From positions 124,001 through 188,000 of the forward strand of contig CBDDKZ010000005.1 in NCBI GenBank assembly GCA_965230415.1: a stretch of DNA of 64,000 nucleotides. The letters are read 5' to 3'. Position 1 is the stretch's first letter. Each line of letters opens with the position of its first letter. The stretch is from CBDDKZ01 sp965230415. Its GTDB lineage: Bacteria; Bacteroidota; Bacteroidia; Cytophagales; JAAEPT01. The position numbers were made by a program, and so were the translations under genes. The notes beneath the pieces are model-generated. The model was not told where the DNA came from and searched no databases. It saw only the letters and a program-made list of their open reading frames with translations. Positions 7,811 to 17,134 of this stretch are shown one piece after another.

Positions 7811-8212
7811 CTAATCACATTCCAGAAAACGCGCCAAATAGCATACATTAACATTGTTTTTGGTCTCCAAATCATAAAGCTCTTCATTCAAACAAGCAGC
7901 CATGGAAGAGTCTGCTATAAAAATATCATGAAGTGCATCTGGAACAATTTCAAAATCAAAGGTTGTCCTTACACTATCCATATAAACTTCTACACGTAGT
8001 GAGTCTTCTGATATATCAATAAAGCTCGTAGAATACAAGTATCCTGCGTCACCTCTATCTATTATCGAAAACGGGATATTAGTTATAATTATTAGTGAGT
8101 CTATTTCTTCTGAAATTCCAATTTGTATGTTTTCCTTTCCTTCATCCTTGCACTGATTGCAAGATGCAACTCCAAGCAGGGTAAGTATGAAAAGTATTTT
8201 GAAGTTTCTCAT
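7811..8212 (-). CDS. Small lipoprotein, candidate orphan RHS immunity protein
   Basis: The protein has 133 residues with a lipoprotein signal (FILTLLGVASC, lipidation Cys18). The mature part is acidic and beta-rich, with no family recognised. The gene start overlaps the end of a detached RHS C-terminal fragment (8142-8402). That is the expected layout when an old toxin tip and its immunity gene have been displaced downstream of a newer pair. Immunity function is inferred from position. Confidence 0.62.
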   Translation of the reverse strand: MRNFKILFILTLLGVASCNQCKDEGKENIQIGISEEIDSLIIITNIPFSIIDRGDAGYLYSTSFIDISEDSLRVEVYMDSVRTTFDFEIVPDALHDIFIADSSMAACLNEELYDLETKNNVNVCYLARFLECD

Positions 8213-8402
8213 GATTCGTGTTTTTAATTAAAAATCGGAATTGGCCGCCAATATCTGTGGTCAGTGAGGTGACACCTGAAGACAATGCTCCTACCACAAA
8301 ATTCTTTTTAAAATCCCCTCCAGTCAGTGCGGCAGACACACCTTGGATGCCGCCATGCAGCCCCGCCTGTGTCGCTGCCAGTCTTCTATAACCACAAGTC
8401 AC
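8142..8402 (-). pseudogene. Detached RHS C-terminal tip fragment
   Basis: An open stretch of about 86 codons preceded by an in-frame TGA and without an ATG start. The text AGLHGGIQGVSAALTGGDF and VVGALSSGVTSL resembles the glycine/alanine helical pretoxin region seen after the RHS core. It lies about 1.5 kb downstream of the intact RHS gene and begins inside a 52-bp repeat. I read it as the remnant of a displaced toxin tip, not a translated gene. Confidence 0.6.
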
Positions 8403-8444
8403 GTCAGCTCACAACCCTGCGCCACAAGACTTGCGATAGAGAGG
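8393..8444. repeat. 52-bp direct repeat, copy 1
   Basis: This copy matches 9198-9249 along 52 bp with only a few mismatches by eye. It contains outer inverted arms CAAGTC and GACTTG. It spans the start of the detached RHS fragment. Likely a recombination junction in toxin-tip exchange or a small mobile hairpin. Confidence 0.75.
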
Positions 8445-8516
8445 TTTACGATTGAGCCTCGGAATCTAGGGATATTCACTTTCCCTAATCTACTCGACTG
8501 TGCATAGTTAATGTTG

Positions 8517-9107
8517 TTATTCCCAAGTTATTTGTTCAGTCAAAGTAGTCAAAATCGAATTATCCGTAAAAGTAAATTCAATTTCAAATTCTTGCTCATT
8601 TGTTAATGTTGGTCTTTGTGAGATAATGTAAGTTGCATTTTGCAATTCGGCACTTCTGCCAGTTGCTCGTCCATCTTGTCTTAAAAAATTAAAAAAATCT
8701 TCAAGCGATTTGGTTTCAATGTTTTCAGTACGCCAATTAAAAAACCTTACATCAATTAATTCTGTTATTAAATCATTGGCCTGAAACTCATCTGAAAAAT
8801 TCGTCAAAACTTTAATTTTCATTTCATCTACAGTTGCTATCGGTCGAAAAGTATCTTCATCATCACAGTCAAATGCATAGGCTGACTGGATGAGTTCCAA
8901 GTCAGGAAAATGCCAAGCCATTCCAAGAATAGAATCCGTTGACCTCAAATTAAACTCAAAGTTTTCATCCTCCGCAACAAAGCTATTCATAGGTAGAAAT
9001 TCGATTTCTGTTATTTGAACATTAAACGTATTCGTATCACAACACGCAGATACTATTAGTAGACAGAAATATATTCCAAATATGAATTTGACTTTAGAGT
9101 TTATCAC
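8517..9107 (-). CDS. Lipoprotein of unknown function, candidate RHS immunity protein
   Basis: The protein has 196 residues with a lipoprotein-type signal (YFCLLIVSACC, Cys22 or Cys23). The mature part is acidic, with an ESTEE-like composition and no recognised domain. The gene lies between the two 52-bp repeats, as if it were a cassette. Its AT-rich composition differs from the GC-richer RHS core upstream, which fits the mosaic nature of tip and immunity cassettes. Confidence 0.62.
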   Translation of the reverse strand: MINSKVKFIFGIYFCLLIVSACCDTNTFNVQITEIEFLPMNSFVAEDENFEFNLRSTDSILGMAWHFPDLELIQSAYAFDCDDEDTFRPIATVDEMKIKVLTNFSDEFQANDLITELIDVRFFNWRTENIETKSLEDFFNFLRQDGRATGRSAELQNATYIISQRPTLTNEQEFEIEFTFTDNSILTTLTEQITWE

Positions 9108-9197
9108 TTTTTTTGGTTTAAACTATGCCCAGACTGCCGCAAGTTTATAATTTGTGGCTTACTCAATAAATGACACATCGATCAATTTATACAGAAA

Positions 9198-9249
9198 CAC
9201 AAGTCACGCCAGCTCACAAACCTGCGCCACAAGACTTGAGGTAGGGAGG
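9198..9249. repeat. 52-bp direct repeat, copy 2
   Basis: This is the second copy of the 8393-8444 repeat, same orientation, ending 3 bp before the stop codon of the 9253-9834 lipoprotein gene. The two copies bracket the 8517-9107 gene at 805 bp spacing. Confidence 0.75.
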
Positions 9250-9252
9250 AAG

Positions 9253-9834
9253 TTAATCCAGCTTAACCCACGTTTTATCTTGTTCATTATCATAAAACTG
9301 GACTATTCCTTCATTAGCTGACTTAATTATCCACGAAGCCCCAGTCCCTGAACTAATATCTTTCTTCTGAACAAAATACACTTCAGAATAAACAACATTG
9401 TTAATCAATGTATCAATTGCATAATTTGTTACAATGGAATCATTTTCCAAACTCATTCGATTAAGAAAGAAATAAAAAGTCTCTCGATCTGAAAAACGTG
9501 CCTCAAATGCTCCTCGAAAATCAACCCCATAGTGTTCTCTGATTTTATACTCTTGCACCTCATCTGTTTCATAAAATGCTTCAATCGGGCAAACAATATC
9601 CGTAAAAAGACCTCTTTCCGAGATTTCCTTGTTAAAATAAGCATTAGTGACCTCAAAGGATATTGTATCCAACCCATCTGAGTACAAGATACCATCACCT
9701 ACTTGATAAGGAATCCACTTTAGCTCAGATTCAGGAAATTCTGCACAAGTATACTTACAGGAAGAAAACACAAATAATACAAGTGCTAATACACACCTAC
9801 CTAATTTATTGTAATTGGTCTTGAAAAAATTCAT
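9253..9834 (-). CDS. Lipoprotein, candidate cognate immunity for the RHS tip
   Basis: The protein has 193 residues from the ATG at 9834; a TTG at 9867 is rejected because it would only add a polar extension before the signal. Signal region CVLALVLFVFSSC with lipidation near Cys26. The mature domain is beta-rich and resembles no family known to me. It starts 34 bp after the RHS stop and is cotranscribed with it, the usual place of the immunity gene. A periplasmic or outer-membrane lipoprotein would suit a toxin that acts outside the cytoplasm. Confidence 0.65.
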   Translation of the reverse strand: MNFFKTNYNKLGRCVLALVLFVFSSCKYTCAEFPESELKWIPYQVGDGILYSDGLDTISFEVTNAYFNKEISERGLFTDIVCPIEAFYETDEVQEYKIREHYGVDFRGAFEARFSDRETFYFFLNRMSLENDSIVTNYAIDTLINNVVYSEVYFVQKKDISSGTGASWIIKSANEGIVQFYDNEQDKTWVKLD

Positions 9835-9868
9835 AAGAAAAAATTTTATCCTGTTTAATAGAAACAAA

Positions 9869-12800
9869 TCACCTGGGTCGTGTCGGGTAGTAAGTCTCTA
9901 TAGTTCCTCCCCTGTAAGGGCTATTCCAATCGACACCAAATATTCTGCTAAAATAACGATTCGCATGTCTGTTCGCTCTTATCTCATGTTTCCTCAAAGA
10001 ATGGGTGCTCACACCAGTGGGTTCACGTATAACCTGTTTGGAGACAAATGCCGTTGCAAGACTTGGAACCCCAATAGCTAAAAGATAAGACGGCCCAAAT
10101 ATCCTACTGTCGAATGAATGACCAAACTCGTGCATAAATAATGGATCAGCAAGCACCCTATCTCTAAAACTCCCATTTATCTCATCATCAATTCTGATAT
10201 TAATAAAATTACCAATACTGATACCATTTATTTTGTCTCCATTCTCATTTGTAGCAAAAGTCGCCCCTCCAAAATAATCCACACGATCTACTCCACCCGT
10301 CGCATTTCTTAGCTGGGAATAGGTATGACCTAAATCTGTTTGCACGGCCTCCCAGTTTTCACGTGAGACTCCTTGCCATGTCTGCTGCCAGAAGCTTCTG
10401 TTCCCATCAGTGTAATACCTCCCTGCTTCCAGCCTGACAGCATTTCTGAACATTTTCCAGTCTCCATTTGAAACACCTTTGGCTAACCCAATACCTGCAC
10501 CTATCAGGCCGAAAGTAGACGCAGTGCCTTCCAGACCATTCTGTACCTGAGATATTCGGTCACCTGTCAATGATGCAGGCAATGCACCCAGTGGGTTTGC
10601 TGCTACTGAAGCAGCATTATTCAAAACGCCTGATGCAAAGCCACTCCCAAATGCTCTCAACCCGTCACCAAAATCATCCACGTTCCCATTCTTGTCCTGT
10701 ATGACTGTGTTCACAATTCCTCTCACAATAGACCCTACCTTGACCAACCCGAAGAACTCTCCATCCGGGTCCGTACCCCAATGCGGCAAATTCCCCATCC
10801 CCGCATACGGGCTGCTGAACTGCCCTGCCGGGTCCACCGCAAAGAACCGGCCCAGTGCCGGGTCGTAGCTCCGGCTCAGGAAGTCGTAGTACCCCGTCAG
10901 GCTGTCGTAGCTGGCATAGGAGGACTGGTACAGCAGTCCGGGGTCTGCATAACCTTCCGCTCGCCAGCACTTGTCAGTTACGAGACCGAAGGGGTAGTAT
11001 TCGTTGGTCTGCGTCACACGGAAAGCCGTCTGGCTCTTGCCATGCACAATCCTGATGTCGTCAAAGTAAACCTCGGCGTTCTGGTTGGTCTCGTTGGCCA
11101 CGTAGATGAGCAGGTAGCCATCTTGCGTAAAGGTCTTTGTGGGGGCTTTCAGCTTCGTGAACTTGTTCAGCGAACCGCTGGTGACTGCGACAAACCCCGA
11201 GCCGCTGCTCTGGTACTGGTGGCTGCTGTTGAAGAAAACATACTGCAAGTAAGCCCTTGGTCCCTGACTCTGGGTGCTGGATGTGAACAGGTTGCTTCCG
11301 GCATTGTTAAGGGCGCTGTTGAGACTGCTGGCAGCACTCTCTGCTCCCGTGCCGGACGCTGCCGCACCAAACGCACTCACGATGGTGCTGGCCATGCTAC
11401 CCACGCTGCTGTTGCTCCAGCTGCCGGTGGTGTACTTCGCCCACACTTCCATGTCCACTTCATCTCCTGCGGAGATGTTCAGTACTTTCATCGGGCCTGC
11501 CCTCCTGCTGGACACGGCTCCGTTCAGCCTCGCACTTTCGTCTTGCAGCGGAGTGTGGTTGTGGGCGGTGGTCCGGATGTTGGTGGCAGGGAAGGTGAAG
11601 TGGCTTTCTTCTTTTGCACTGTTCTCACTCTCCATGGTGGCGGTGTGAACAAAACGTTCCGGAAGGTCTCCAAATGCCACTCTCAGGTTGCCCTGGTGAT
11701 CGGTGTGGTGGTATTCTCGGTGAAAGGTGCCGTTTTGCTTGTAGGCACGTCCTTCTGCCACTGCAAGGGTGTTGATCTCGTCGTCAAGGTATTCCACCAG
11801 TCCCACGTAGTCCACTTTGGCAATGGGCTGGTTGTCTGCGTTCATCACGGTCTTGCTGAGGCGGTTGCCGGCAGCGTCGTAGGTGTGCAGGACTTCGGTG
11901 CCGTCCGTAAACTCGATGCGGTCCACCAGTTGCAGGTGGTTGTATTCAATGGCGTTGATCTGCTTGTTGGCGTCTTCGGTCTGGTTGCCCATGTCGTCGT
12001 AGTCGTAGTCAGTGGCTCCGGTGTAGTGTTCGTCCAGTCCCCCGGGGTTGTTGCTGTTGTCCCGCACGGCTTTCAGCTTGTTGCTGTTGGTCTCGTAGGT
12101 GTAGTTCAGGTTGTCTATGGTGGTGTTGCCTTCTTTCCGGGTCAGGGTCTGGAGGTTGTCGTTGTCGTCATAGGTCTGGCTGGTGCTGTAGTGGTTGTTG
12201 TTGCTGTTCCAGCTGCTGCCATTCCAGTTGGCTGTGCGGGTGTCTTTCAGCCGGTTTCTTCCGTCATAGCTGTAGCCCACCGCGCTCTTGCTGGCGCTGT
12301 TGCCTTTCGGCCCTCCGGAAGGGTTGACAGAGGGGGTGTTGTTGCTGGTGTTCCACATCAGGGTGGAGACGAGTCCGTCGTACCGGGCGGGCACGGTGGC
12401 GCCGGCGACAGAAGTGGACTGCCCTGCCAGCAGGTAGCGCATGCCAAAGAGGTCGTTTTCTCCGTCGTTCAGGTTTTCGTTGTTGATGTGGGTCATGGCA
12501 CTGCGTATATCGTACTGGTAGTCCACGGACTGGAGGAAGGAGGGGTTGGCGCCAGTGTGGCTGCCATGCAGGTTTTTCTCGGTCAGCTCTCCCAGCGCGT
12601 TGTAGTGGTACTCGGCCACAAGGGTTCGGGGCTGGCTGTTGATGGTCTGGTACGTGCGCCTGGCTGTGCCGTTGGTGTAGTATTCGTACTCGCTCAGCAA
12701 GGTCAGGTTTTCCTGTCCGCTGTGCTCCAGCAGGTGTTTTTGCAGCTGGCCTTCCCAATCCATATCGCTGGTCAGCCGGTCCACGCCGTTTACATGGTTT

Positions 12801-14230
12801 TCACTGATGGTCTGGATGGCACGGCCTTTATGATCGTAATGGATAACAGTGTTCAGCCAGTTGTTGGTGCCCAGCACGCGGGTCTTGCTGCCAGTGGGCT
12901 TGTCGGTCAGGCGCTGGCTGCTGGCCAGTGTGACCGCAGGAAAACCCGCAGGCCTGACGTAGCCAAAGTTGTGGCCTTCGGTGTCCCAGCCGTTGTTGGA
13001 AAGGTAGCCGTAGTCATCGAAATAGCTGATGGCGTGCAGCTCGTAGCTGCCAAAATCCTGTGACCTCGGGTAGCTGCTGTTCTGCGTGTAGCCGTGTGCA
13101 CTACCGTCCCGTGTCTCATAGCGAATGAGGTTGCTGTTGTCCAGCTGGGTCTGGAACCATGCAAGATCATGGTTGCTCTCCAGCACGCCGCTCATGACCT
13201 GACGGTTCAGGATGTCGTATTTCACAAACGTCCACTGGTTGTTGTTTCCGGACTTCTGTGCTTCATGGCGGGAAAGCACCACACGGTCCCACCTGTCATA
13301 GACACGGTAGGTCCACCCTGCACCGGGGGCGTGTTGTTGGGTCACATGTCCATATTTGTTGTACCGGGTCTCGAAGCAAAGTTCGTCTACCTGTGCAGCA
13401 GTGGGGCTGTTGGGGAAGGTGCCGTCCAGGGTACTAACCAAAGCAGGAGGAACAACAAACCGCAGCCGGCCAAGGTCGTCGTAGACGTTGTAGCTGCCGT
13501 GCCACTGTCCAGTATTCGCATCATATATTTGACTTGTAATTGTGAGTCCTCGAAAGTTGGCAATCGTACGAGTACGATTACCTTGCGGGTTAATATTCTC
13601 TACAAAAGTGACTTCCTTGTCGCGGTAGTAACGGTCGTTTTTGGGCAGGCCATTTTCGATGACCCAGTGATAAAGGGGGCCGTGTGTGCTGCGGACATAA
13701 ACCTCATAACTACGAGTGTTTTTTTTATTATTGTCATGGTACACCGAACCTGTTGGTGTGGTGGTCTTGACACGGTTGCGGACGTCCCACGTAGTGGTGC
13801 CGTAGGGCTTGCTGTCATGGGCGATGCCGGTGGCGCTGGTGTAGAAGCTGGACTGCTCACTCACGGGGTTGGCTACAAACGCACCGGGGTTGCTGGTGGT
13901 CCTGGCATAAGGCAGGTAGGCTCTGTCCTGACGGCCGGTGACAGGGTTGTACTGGCTGAAACTGACCAGATCCTCGCCGTTCACTCCTGCATGCGCACTG
14001 ACATTGACGGTCGGTCTGCCCAGCCCGTCGGTGTATGCGTAGCTGATGTTTTTCTGATCCAGACTCAACTCGGAAAGCGCCCGGTGGGTTTTCACCGATA
14101 CGCGGGGCACTTCGATGCGGACCACGTTTTTGTCTGTAGTGGGCAATTGTTGGGCAAGGGACAGAAAAGGAAACAGCGCCAGTAGCAGGGAGGTCAGGCG
14201 TACCCTGAAGCGGTTCGTGCAGTGATTCAT
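9869..14230 (-). CDS. RHS-repeat protein with metallopeptidase-like C-terminal tip
   Basis: The protein has 1,453 residues. Residues 1-26 are a secretory signal ending LSLAQ. A long YD/RHS repeat region follows, with phrases such as YDDLGRLRFVV, YDRWDRVVLSR and YDDMGNQTEDAN. The RHS-associated core ends around residue 1165 (YDPALGRFFAVDPAG then WGTDPDGEFFG). The remaining about 285 residues are a variable tip with HEFGH at about 1367-1371 and a possible third ligand in KHEIRANRHAN near 1416, so a zinc peptidase activity is likely. RHS shells enclose and release toxic tips in contact-dependent competition. Lipoprotein genes follow directly downstream. The frame is intact. Confidence 0.88.
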   Translation of the reverse strand: MNHCTNRFRVRLTSLLLALFPFLSLAQQLPTTDKNVVRIEVPRVSVKTHRALSELSLDQKNISYAYTDGLGRPTVNVSAHAGVNGEDLVSFSQYNPVTGRQDRAYLPYARTTSNPGAFVANPVSEQSSFYTSATGIAHDSKPYGTTTWDVRNRVKTTTPTGSVYHDNNKKNTRSYEVYVRSTHGPLYHWVIENGLPKNDRYYRDKEVTFVENINPQGNRTRTIANFRGLTITSQIYDANTGQWHGSYNVYDDLGRLRFVVPPALVSTLDGTFPNSPTAAQVDELCFETRYNKYGHVTQQHAPGAGWTYRVYDRWDRVVLSRHEAQKSGNNNQWTFVKYDILNRQVMSGVLESNHDLAWFQTQLDNSNLIRYETRDGSAHGYTQNSSYPRSQDFGSYELHAISYFDDYGYLSNNGWDTEGHNFGYVRPAGFPAVTLASSQRLTDKPTGSKTRVLGTNNWLNTVIHYDHKGRAIQTISENHVNGVDRLTSDMDWEGQLQKHLLEHSGQENLTLLSEYEYYTNGTARRTYQTINSQPRTLVAEYHYNALGELTEKNLHGSHTGANPSFLQSVDYQYDIRSAMTHINNENLNDGENDLFGMRYLLAGQSTSVAGATVPARYDGLVSTLMWNTSNNTPSVNPSGGPKGNSASKSAVGYSYDGRNRLKDTRTANWNGSSWNSNNNHYSTSQTYDDNDNLQTLTRKEGNTTIDNLNYTYETNSNKLKAVRDNSNNPGGLDEHYTGATDYDYDDMGNQTEDANKQINAIEYNHLQLVDRIEFTDGTEVLHTYDAAGNRLSKTVMNADNQPIAKVDYVGLVEYLDDEINTLAVAEGRAYKQNGTFHREYHHTDHQGNLRVAFGDLPERFVHTATMESENSAKEESHFTFPATNIRTTAHNHTPLQDESARLNGAVSSRRAGPMKVLNISAGDEVDMEVWAKYTTGSWSNSSVGSMASTIVSAFGAAASGTGAESAASSLNSALNNAGSNLFTSSTQSQGPRAYLQYVFFNSSHQYQSSGSGFVAVTSGSLNKFTKLKAPTKTFTQDGYLLIYVANETNQNAEVYFDDIRIVHGKSQTAFRVTQTNEYYPFGLVTDKCWRAEGYADPGLLYQSSYASYDSLTGYYDFLSRSYDPALGRFFAVDPAGQFSSPYAGMGNLPHWGTDPDGEFFGLVKVGSIVRGIVNTVIQDKNGNVDDFGDGLRAFGSGFASGVLNNAASVAANPLGALPASLTGDRISQVQNGLEGTASTFGLIGAGIGLAKGVSNGDWKMFRNAVRLEAGRYYTDGNRSFWQQTWQGVSRENWEAVQTDLGHTYSQLRNATGGVDRVDYFGGATFATNENGDKINGISIGNFINIRIDDEINGSFRDRVLADPLFMHEFGHSFDSRIFGPSYLLAIGVPSLATAFVSKQVIREPTGVSTHSLRKHEIRANRHANRYFSRIFGVDWNSPYRGGTIETYYPTRPR

Positions 14231-14340
14231 AGCAGTAGTTCTGGTTAAAAAATTATCTGTGGCTAAAATAATTCAATTCATTGAATCAACACAAACAACT
14301 GGACAATAACAAGTTAAACATTATCGTAATTGATGATGAA

Positions 14341-15588
14341 TCACTCAATAATTTTCAGCGCCACCAACTCTTCTTCCAGTTCTTTTCTAAGCCTGTAATC
14401 CTTGTACTTGAATCCTGCAAATATTAAAATCATGATAAATACGGATATACATATCACCCAAATCAGTCTGGCTTTCAGTTCACGCTCGTATTCCTGTGCC
14501 TCTACCGCATCGAAATAGCGTTTGGTGATGAGGTTCATGTTGTATTTATCCTGCTCTTTTTTGATGTCTGCCTGCAACTTCAAATAGGCTTCCTGTGCCT
14601 GCTCATAACGTTCATGATATGTGATCTGCATTTCCTGATTCCCCTTTTCCCGGAACAGGTCTATCATCTTCAGGTAAAGTGTATGAGATTCCGGGTTTGA
14701 GGTGACTTTGGGTATCAGAGATTCAGCTTTGTTCAGGTAAAACAAGGCACTATCCAGCATTCCCATTTTTGTGTACAGTGCACCGAGGTTTTTAAAGGAA
14801 TTGAAAAGTGTTTCAGAATCTTTCTCAATCAATTTTTTCTCACGAATAGCCATCAAATAGGCATTGGCTGCTCTGTCAAAATCGCCCTCGGCTTCATGAT
14901 TTTGTCCAAGATTGTTATAAGCAAACCCTTTCCTTCGATGCCAGTCAGATGGACATTCTTTCAAAACGATTCCGAAATAGTAATTAGCACTGTCGTACTT
15001 TTCAAGGTTTTTAAGTGTCGTGCCAAACAAGCTTAACGATCTGAAATAATAGTCTGACCCGGGTTCTATCAGGGTTTGAGCCACTTCAAGTGTTGATAAT
15101 GCTTGGGAGTAAAGATTATGCTCCTTATACAGTAATGCAAGGTCATAGTGCAGTACTGGTATTAAATCCCTATTGTCATGATCCTGACATAAATCAATCG
15201 CACTTTGATAATACTCTTCTGAAAGTTCGATTGCGTGAAATTTCCCAAATATTATGGCCAAATTCCTTCGCATTTTAATAAGGTCCAAACCCACATCCTT
15301 ATAGGATGTTCCCTCTGCAAACCTTACAGCGTCCAGATAATGTATGACAGCCTTGTCATAAACTCCTTGTTGCTTTTTAATGTAGGCCATACCGAACAAT
15401 GCTTTTACAAGGTAGTATTCCTCATTTCTACCAAGAGCTTGTTCGACTAGTCGCTCACCAATTACATACGCAGAGTCCGGATTGTTTCTGATCAGTTTTT
15501 TGAGGCTGTCAAGTGAATCATCCAAATCTGAAGCAACCCCAACGCACATGGAACAAAACAGACACGCAATATTCAGTACATATCGCAT
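14341..15588 (-). CDS. TPR-repeat membrane protein
   Basis: The protein has 415 residues from the ATG at 15588; the upstream TTG at 15621 lies inside a terminator and is rejected. An N-terminal signal (YVLNIACLFCSMCVGVAS) precedes about seven tetratricopeptide-like helical hairpins (for example YDKAVIHYLDAVRFAEG and DRAANAYLMAIREK). A coiled stretch leads to one membrane span near residues 367-387 (LIWVICISVFIMILIFAGF) and a 22-residue charged tail. In Bacteroidota this layout normally continues into a kinase or DNA-binding domain; here the output domain is missing. It may scaffold another protein or be a truncated sensor. Confidence 0.72.
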   Translation of the reverse strand: MRYVLNIACLFCSMCVGVASDLDDSLDSLKKLIRNNPDSAYVIGERLVEQALGRNEEYYLVKALFGMAYIKKQQGVYDKAVIHYLDAVRFAEGTSYKDVGLDLIKMRRNLAIIFGKFHAIELSEEYYQSAIDLCQDHDNRDLIPVLHYDLALLYKEHNLYSQALSTLEVAQTLIEPGSDYYFRSLSLFGTTLKNLEKYDSANYYFGIVLKECPSDWHRRKGFAYNNLGQNHEAEGDFDRAANAYLMAIREKKLIEKDSETLFNSFKNLGALYTKMGMLDSALFYLNKAESLIPKVTSNPESHTLYLKMIDLFREKGNQEMQITYHERYEQAQEAYLKLQADIKKEQDKYNMNLITKRYFDAVEAQEYERELKARLIWVICISVFIMILIFAGFKYKDYRLRKELEEELVALKIIE

Positions 15589-15620
15589 TCCCAATAACTG
15601 TTTACGGAGCAAGTTAAACA

Positions 15621-15655
15621 AAAAAACGCCACAAGAAGACTTGTAGCGTTTTTTC
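15621..15655 (-). terminator. Rho-independent terminator
   Basis: The stem ACGCcACAAG / CTTGTaGCGT (15626-15649, one mismatch) is flanked by A-runs on the left and T-runs on the right, so it can work on both strands. On the minus strand it ends the mini-lipoprotein transcript before the TPR gene. Confidence 0.7.
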
Positions 15656-15675
15656 CTTTATCTATTTTTTTTTCT

Positions 15676-15837
15676 TTAATAAGGAAAGCTGTCAGTCTGA
15701 TCATTATCCTCACCGTCGTCATTATCGTTCAACTCAGTTCCTTCAATAAGTTCTTCCATAGTGGTGTCTTCCTGACAAGCTCCAAGGATCATTGTTCCAC
15801 ATACAACGAATAGGGTTATTACTTTCTTTAGCATCAT
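15676..15837 (-). CDS. Mini-lipoprotein, 53 residues
   Basis: The frame runs from ATG at 15837 (a second ATG follows directly) to TAA at 15676. Residues 1-20 form a lipoprotein signal (VVCGTMILGAC); the 32 mature residues are very acidic (ELNDNDDGEDNDQ). It has its own terminator. It could be a small cell-surface peptide or another immunity-like lipoprotein of the neighbouring cargo. Function unknown. Confidence 0.6.
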   Translation of the reverse strand: MMLKKVITLFVVCGTMILGACQEDTTMEELIEGTELNDNDDGEDNDQTDSFPY

Positions 15838-16080
15838 TGATAAAATTTATAGGTTGAAAAGATGACGGAAAAGTAGTTTATTTTTACTTTACATACAACT
15901 CTTTTTAATTTGCACATAGCTCAATAATCTGCTTTTAAAGCATTTAAACGCAGATTTTCAGACCAAAATTGGCAGACAAATTCTTATCAAATGATGTTTG
16001 AAAATCAAGTCATGATCTTCGGAGAGAAGGTAATCTTCACAATTATGCAATTATAGATTTCTCAATCAGAATAGAGTGTT

Positions 16081-17073
16081 TTACTCTTTCATTTTGTTGA
16101 ATAATAAAGGGACGTAATCATAGTGATAACCCTTATTGCCATCCAGTTTTCTGAGCTTGAAACATGACACTCCAAGGAGTCCGTTGGCATCACTTTTCCC
16201 TAAATCGTGAACATTTTGAAATTGCACCATTTCCTCGATTATTTCTGAGGTTTCATCATCCGGGGTTAACATTTCTCCATTATCTGGAGAATATTCAAGC
16301 ATGGCAGAAAATGCACTGGCTGCCATGTCTGGAATTGACAACAACTCCTCAAATGCAGCATTCATTTCTTCGTTTTCCCCTTCAGAACCACTGAACTTTG
16401 TGAAACAACTTAAAGCCCCCAGTTTGAAATCCAGAAGTTCATCAAGCAAAAAAGCAACGGAATTATTCAGAATTTCCTTGCGTTCAGGTGTGTCTATAAT
16501 AGAGTCAGGATCGGTAACCCACGCAATTTTCAATCCTTCCCTGAGAAACGGAGCAAGCAAAACGAATATTGACATCATGCAAACCATTTTTGTATAAATC
16601 TCAGGCTTAATCTCAATACCGTTTTTTTCGAGTGATTTTTTTACTTCGTCATATTCTTTTTGATATTGGGGAGTTTTTTTTCCACTATTGTCGAAAGCAA
16701 GCACATACAGCATACCATGGTAATTCTTTATTTTGGAAAACCAGTCTTTCATGGCCTTTCTCTTCATTCCATCTTTTCGTTTCTTATAGGCGATTGTTCT
16801 CCCTTCAATGTTATGATCTTTCTTCACCGCGCGTAATTTGTCGACCAATTCACGGGAATGGTTCCAGTCAAGAACATAAAATCCGAATGTCTGATATTTA
16901 TTTGTAACAGGGCCATCATCGACAAGAATCAACAGGGATTCTGTATCATAACCTGTTACTTCCTTCAAGTCTGAAATCGAAAATTTCGCAGTTTTCAGCT
17001 TTTCGATCACATCTTCACTTATGGTCACATATTTATATCCCTCGTCCATATCGTACCTTTCATTTTTAAACAT
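16081..17073 (-). CDS. Hypothetical protein, 330 residues
   Basis: It starts at the ATG at 17073 (one codon inside a TTG-started frame). It looks soluble. An early strand LLILVDDG, later YVLAFDNSG, and a helical segment with IAWVTDPDSIID give spaced aspartates in a plan loosely like RNase H-fold proteins such as DUF3800, but this is a weak visual resemblance. The C-terminal 100 residues are acidic and helical. It lies between the cargo block and the packaging-type ATPase, and is about 60 bp from the latter. Confidence 0.6.
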   Translation of the reverse strand: MFKNERYDMDEGYKYVTISEDVIEKLKTAKFSISDLKEVTGYDTESLLILVDDGPVTNKYQTFGFYVLDWNHSRELVDKLRAVKKDHNIEGRTIAYKKRKDGMKRKAMKDWFSKIKNYHGMLYVLAFDNSGKKTPQYQKEYDEVKKSLEKNGIEIKPEIYTKMVCMMSIFVLLAPFLREGLKIAWVTDPDSIIDTPERKEILNNSVAFLLDELLDFKLGALSCFTKFSGSEGENEEMNAAFEELLSIPDMAASAFSAMLEYSPDNGEMLTPDDETSEIIEEMVQFQNVHDLGKSDANGLLGVSCFKLRKLDGNKGYHYDYVPLLFNKMKE

Positions 17074-17134
17074 CAAGCCTGATTGTTATCAATACGGTAC
17101 AAATAATGAATGAGTTTATTCAAATTCTCCAGCT

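Noticed and set aside
7673..7999. 108-codon plus-strand frame downstream of the 7144 gene
   Set aside because: It overlaps the 7811 lipoprotein gene in antisense and has no recognisable feature.
10781..13063. Long open frame of 760 codons on the plus strand inside the RHS gene
   Set aside because: It is the antisense shadow of the repetitive RHS coding sequence. The product is valine- and histidine-rich without domains, and it lies fully inside a convincing gene.
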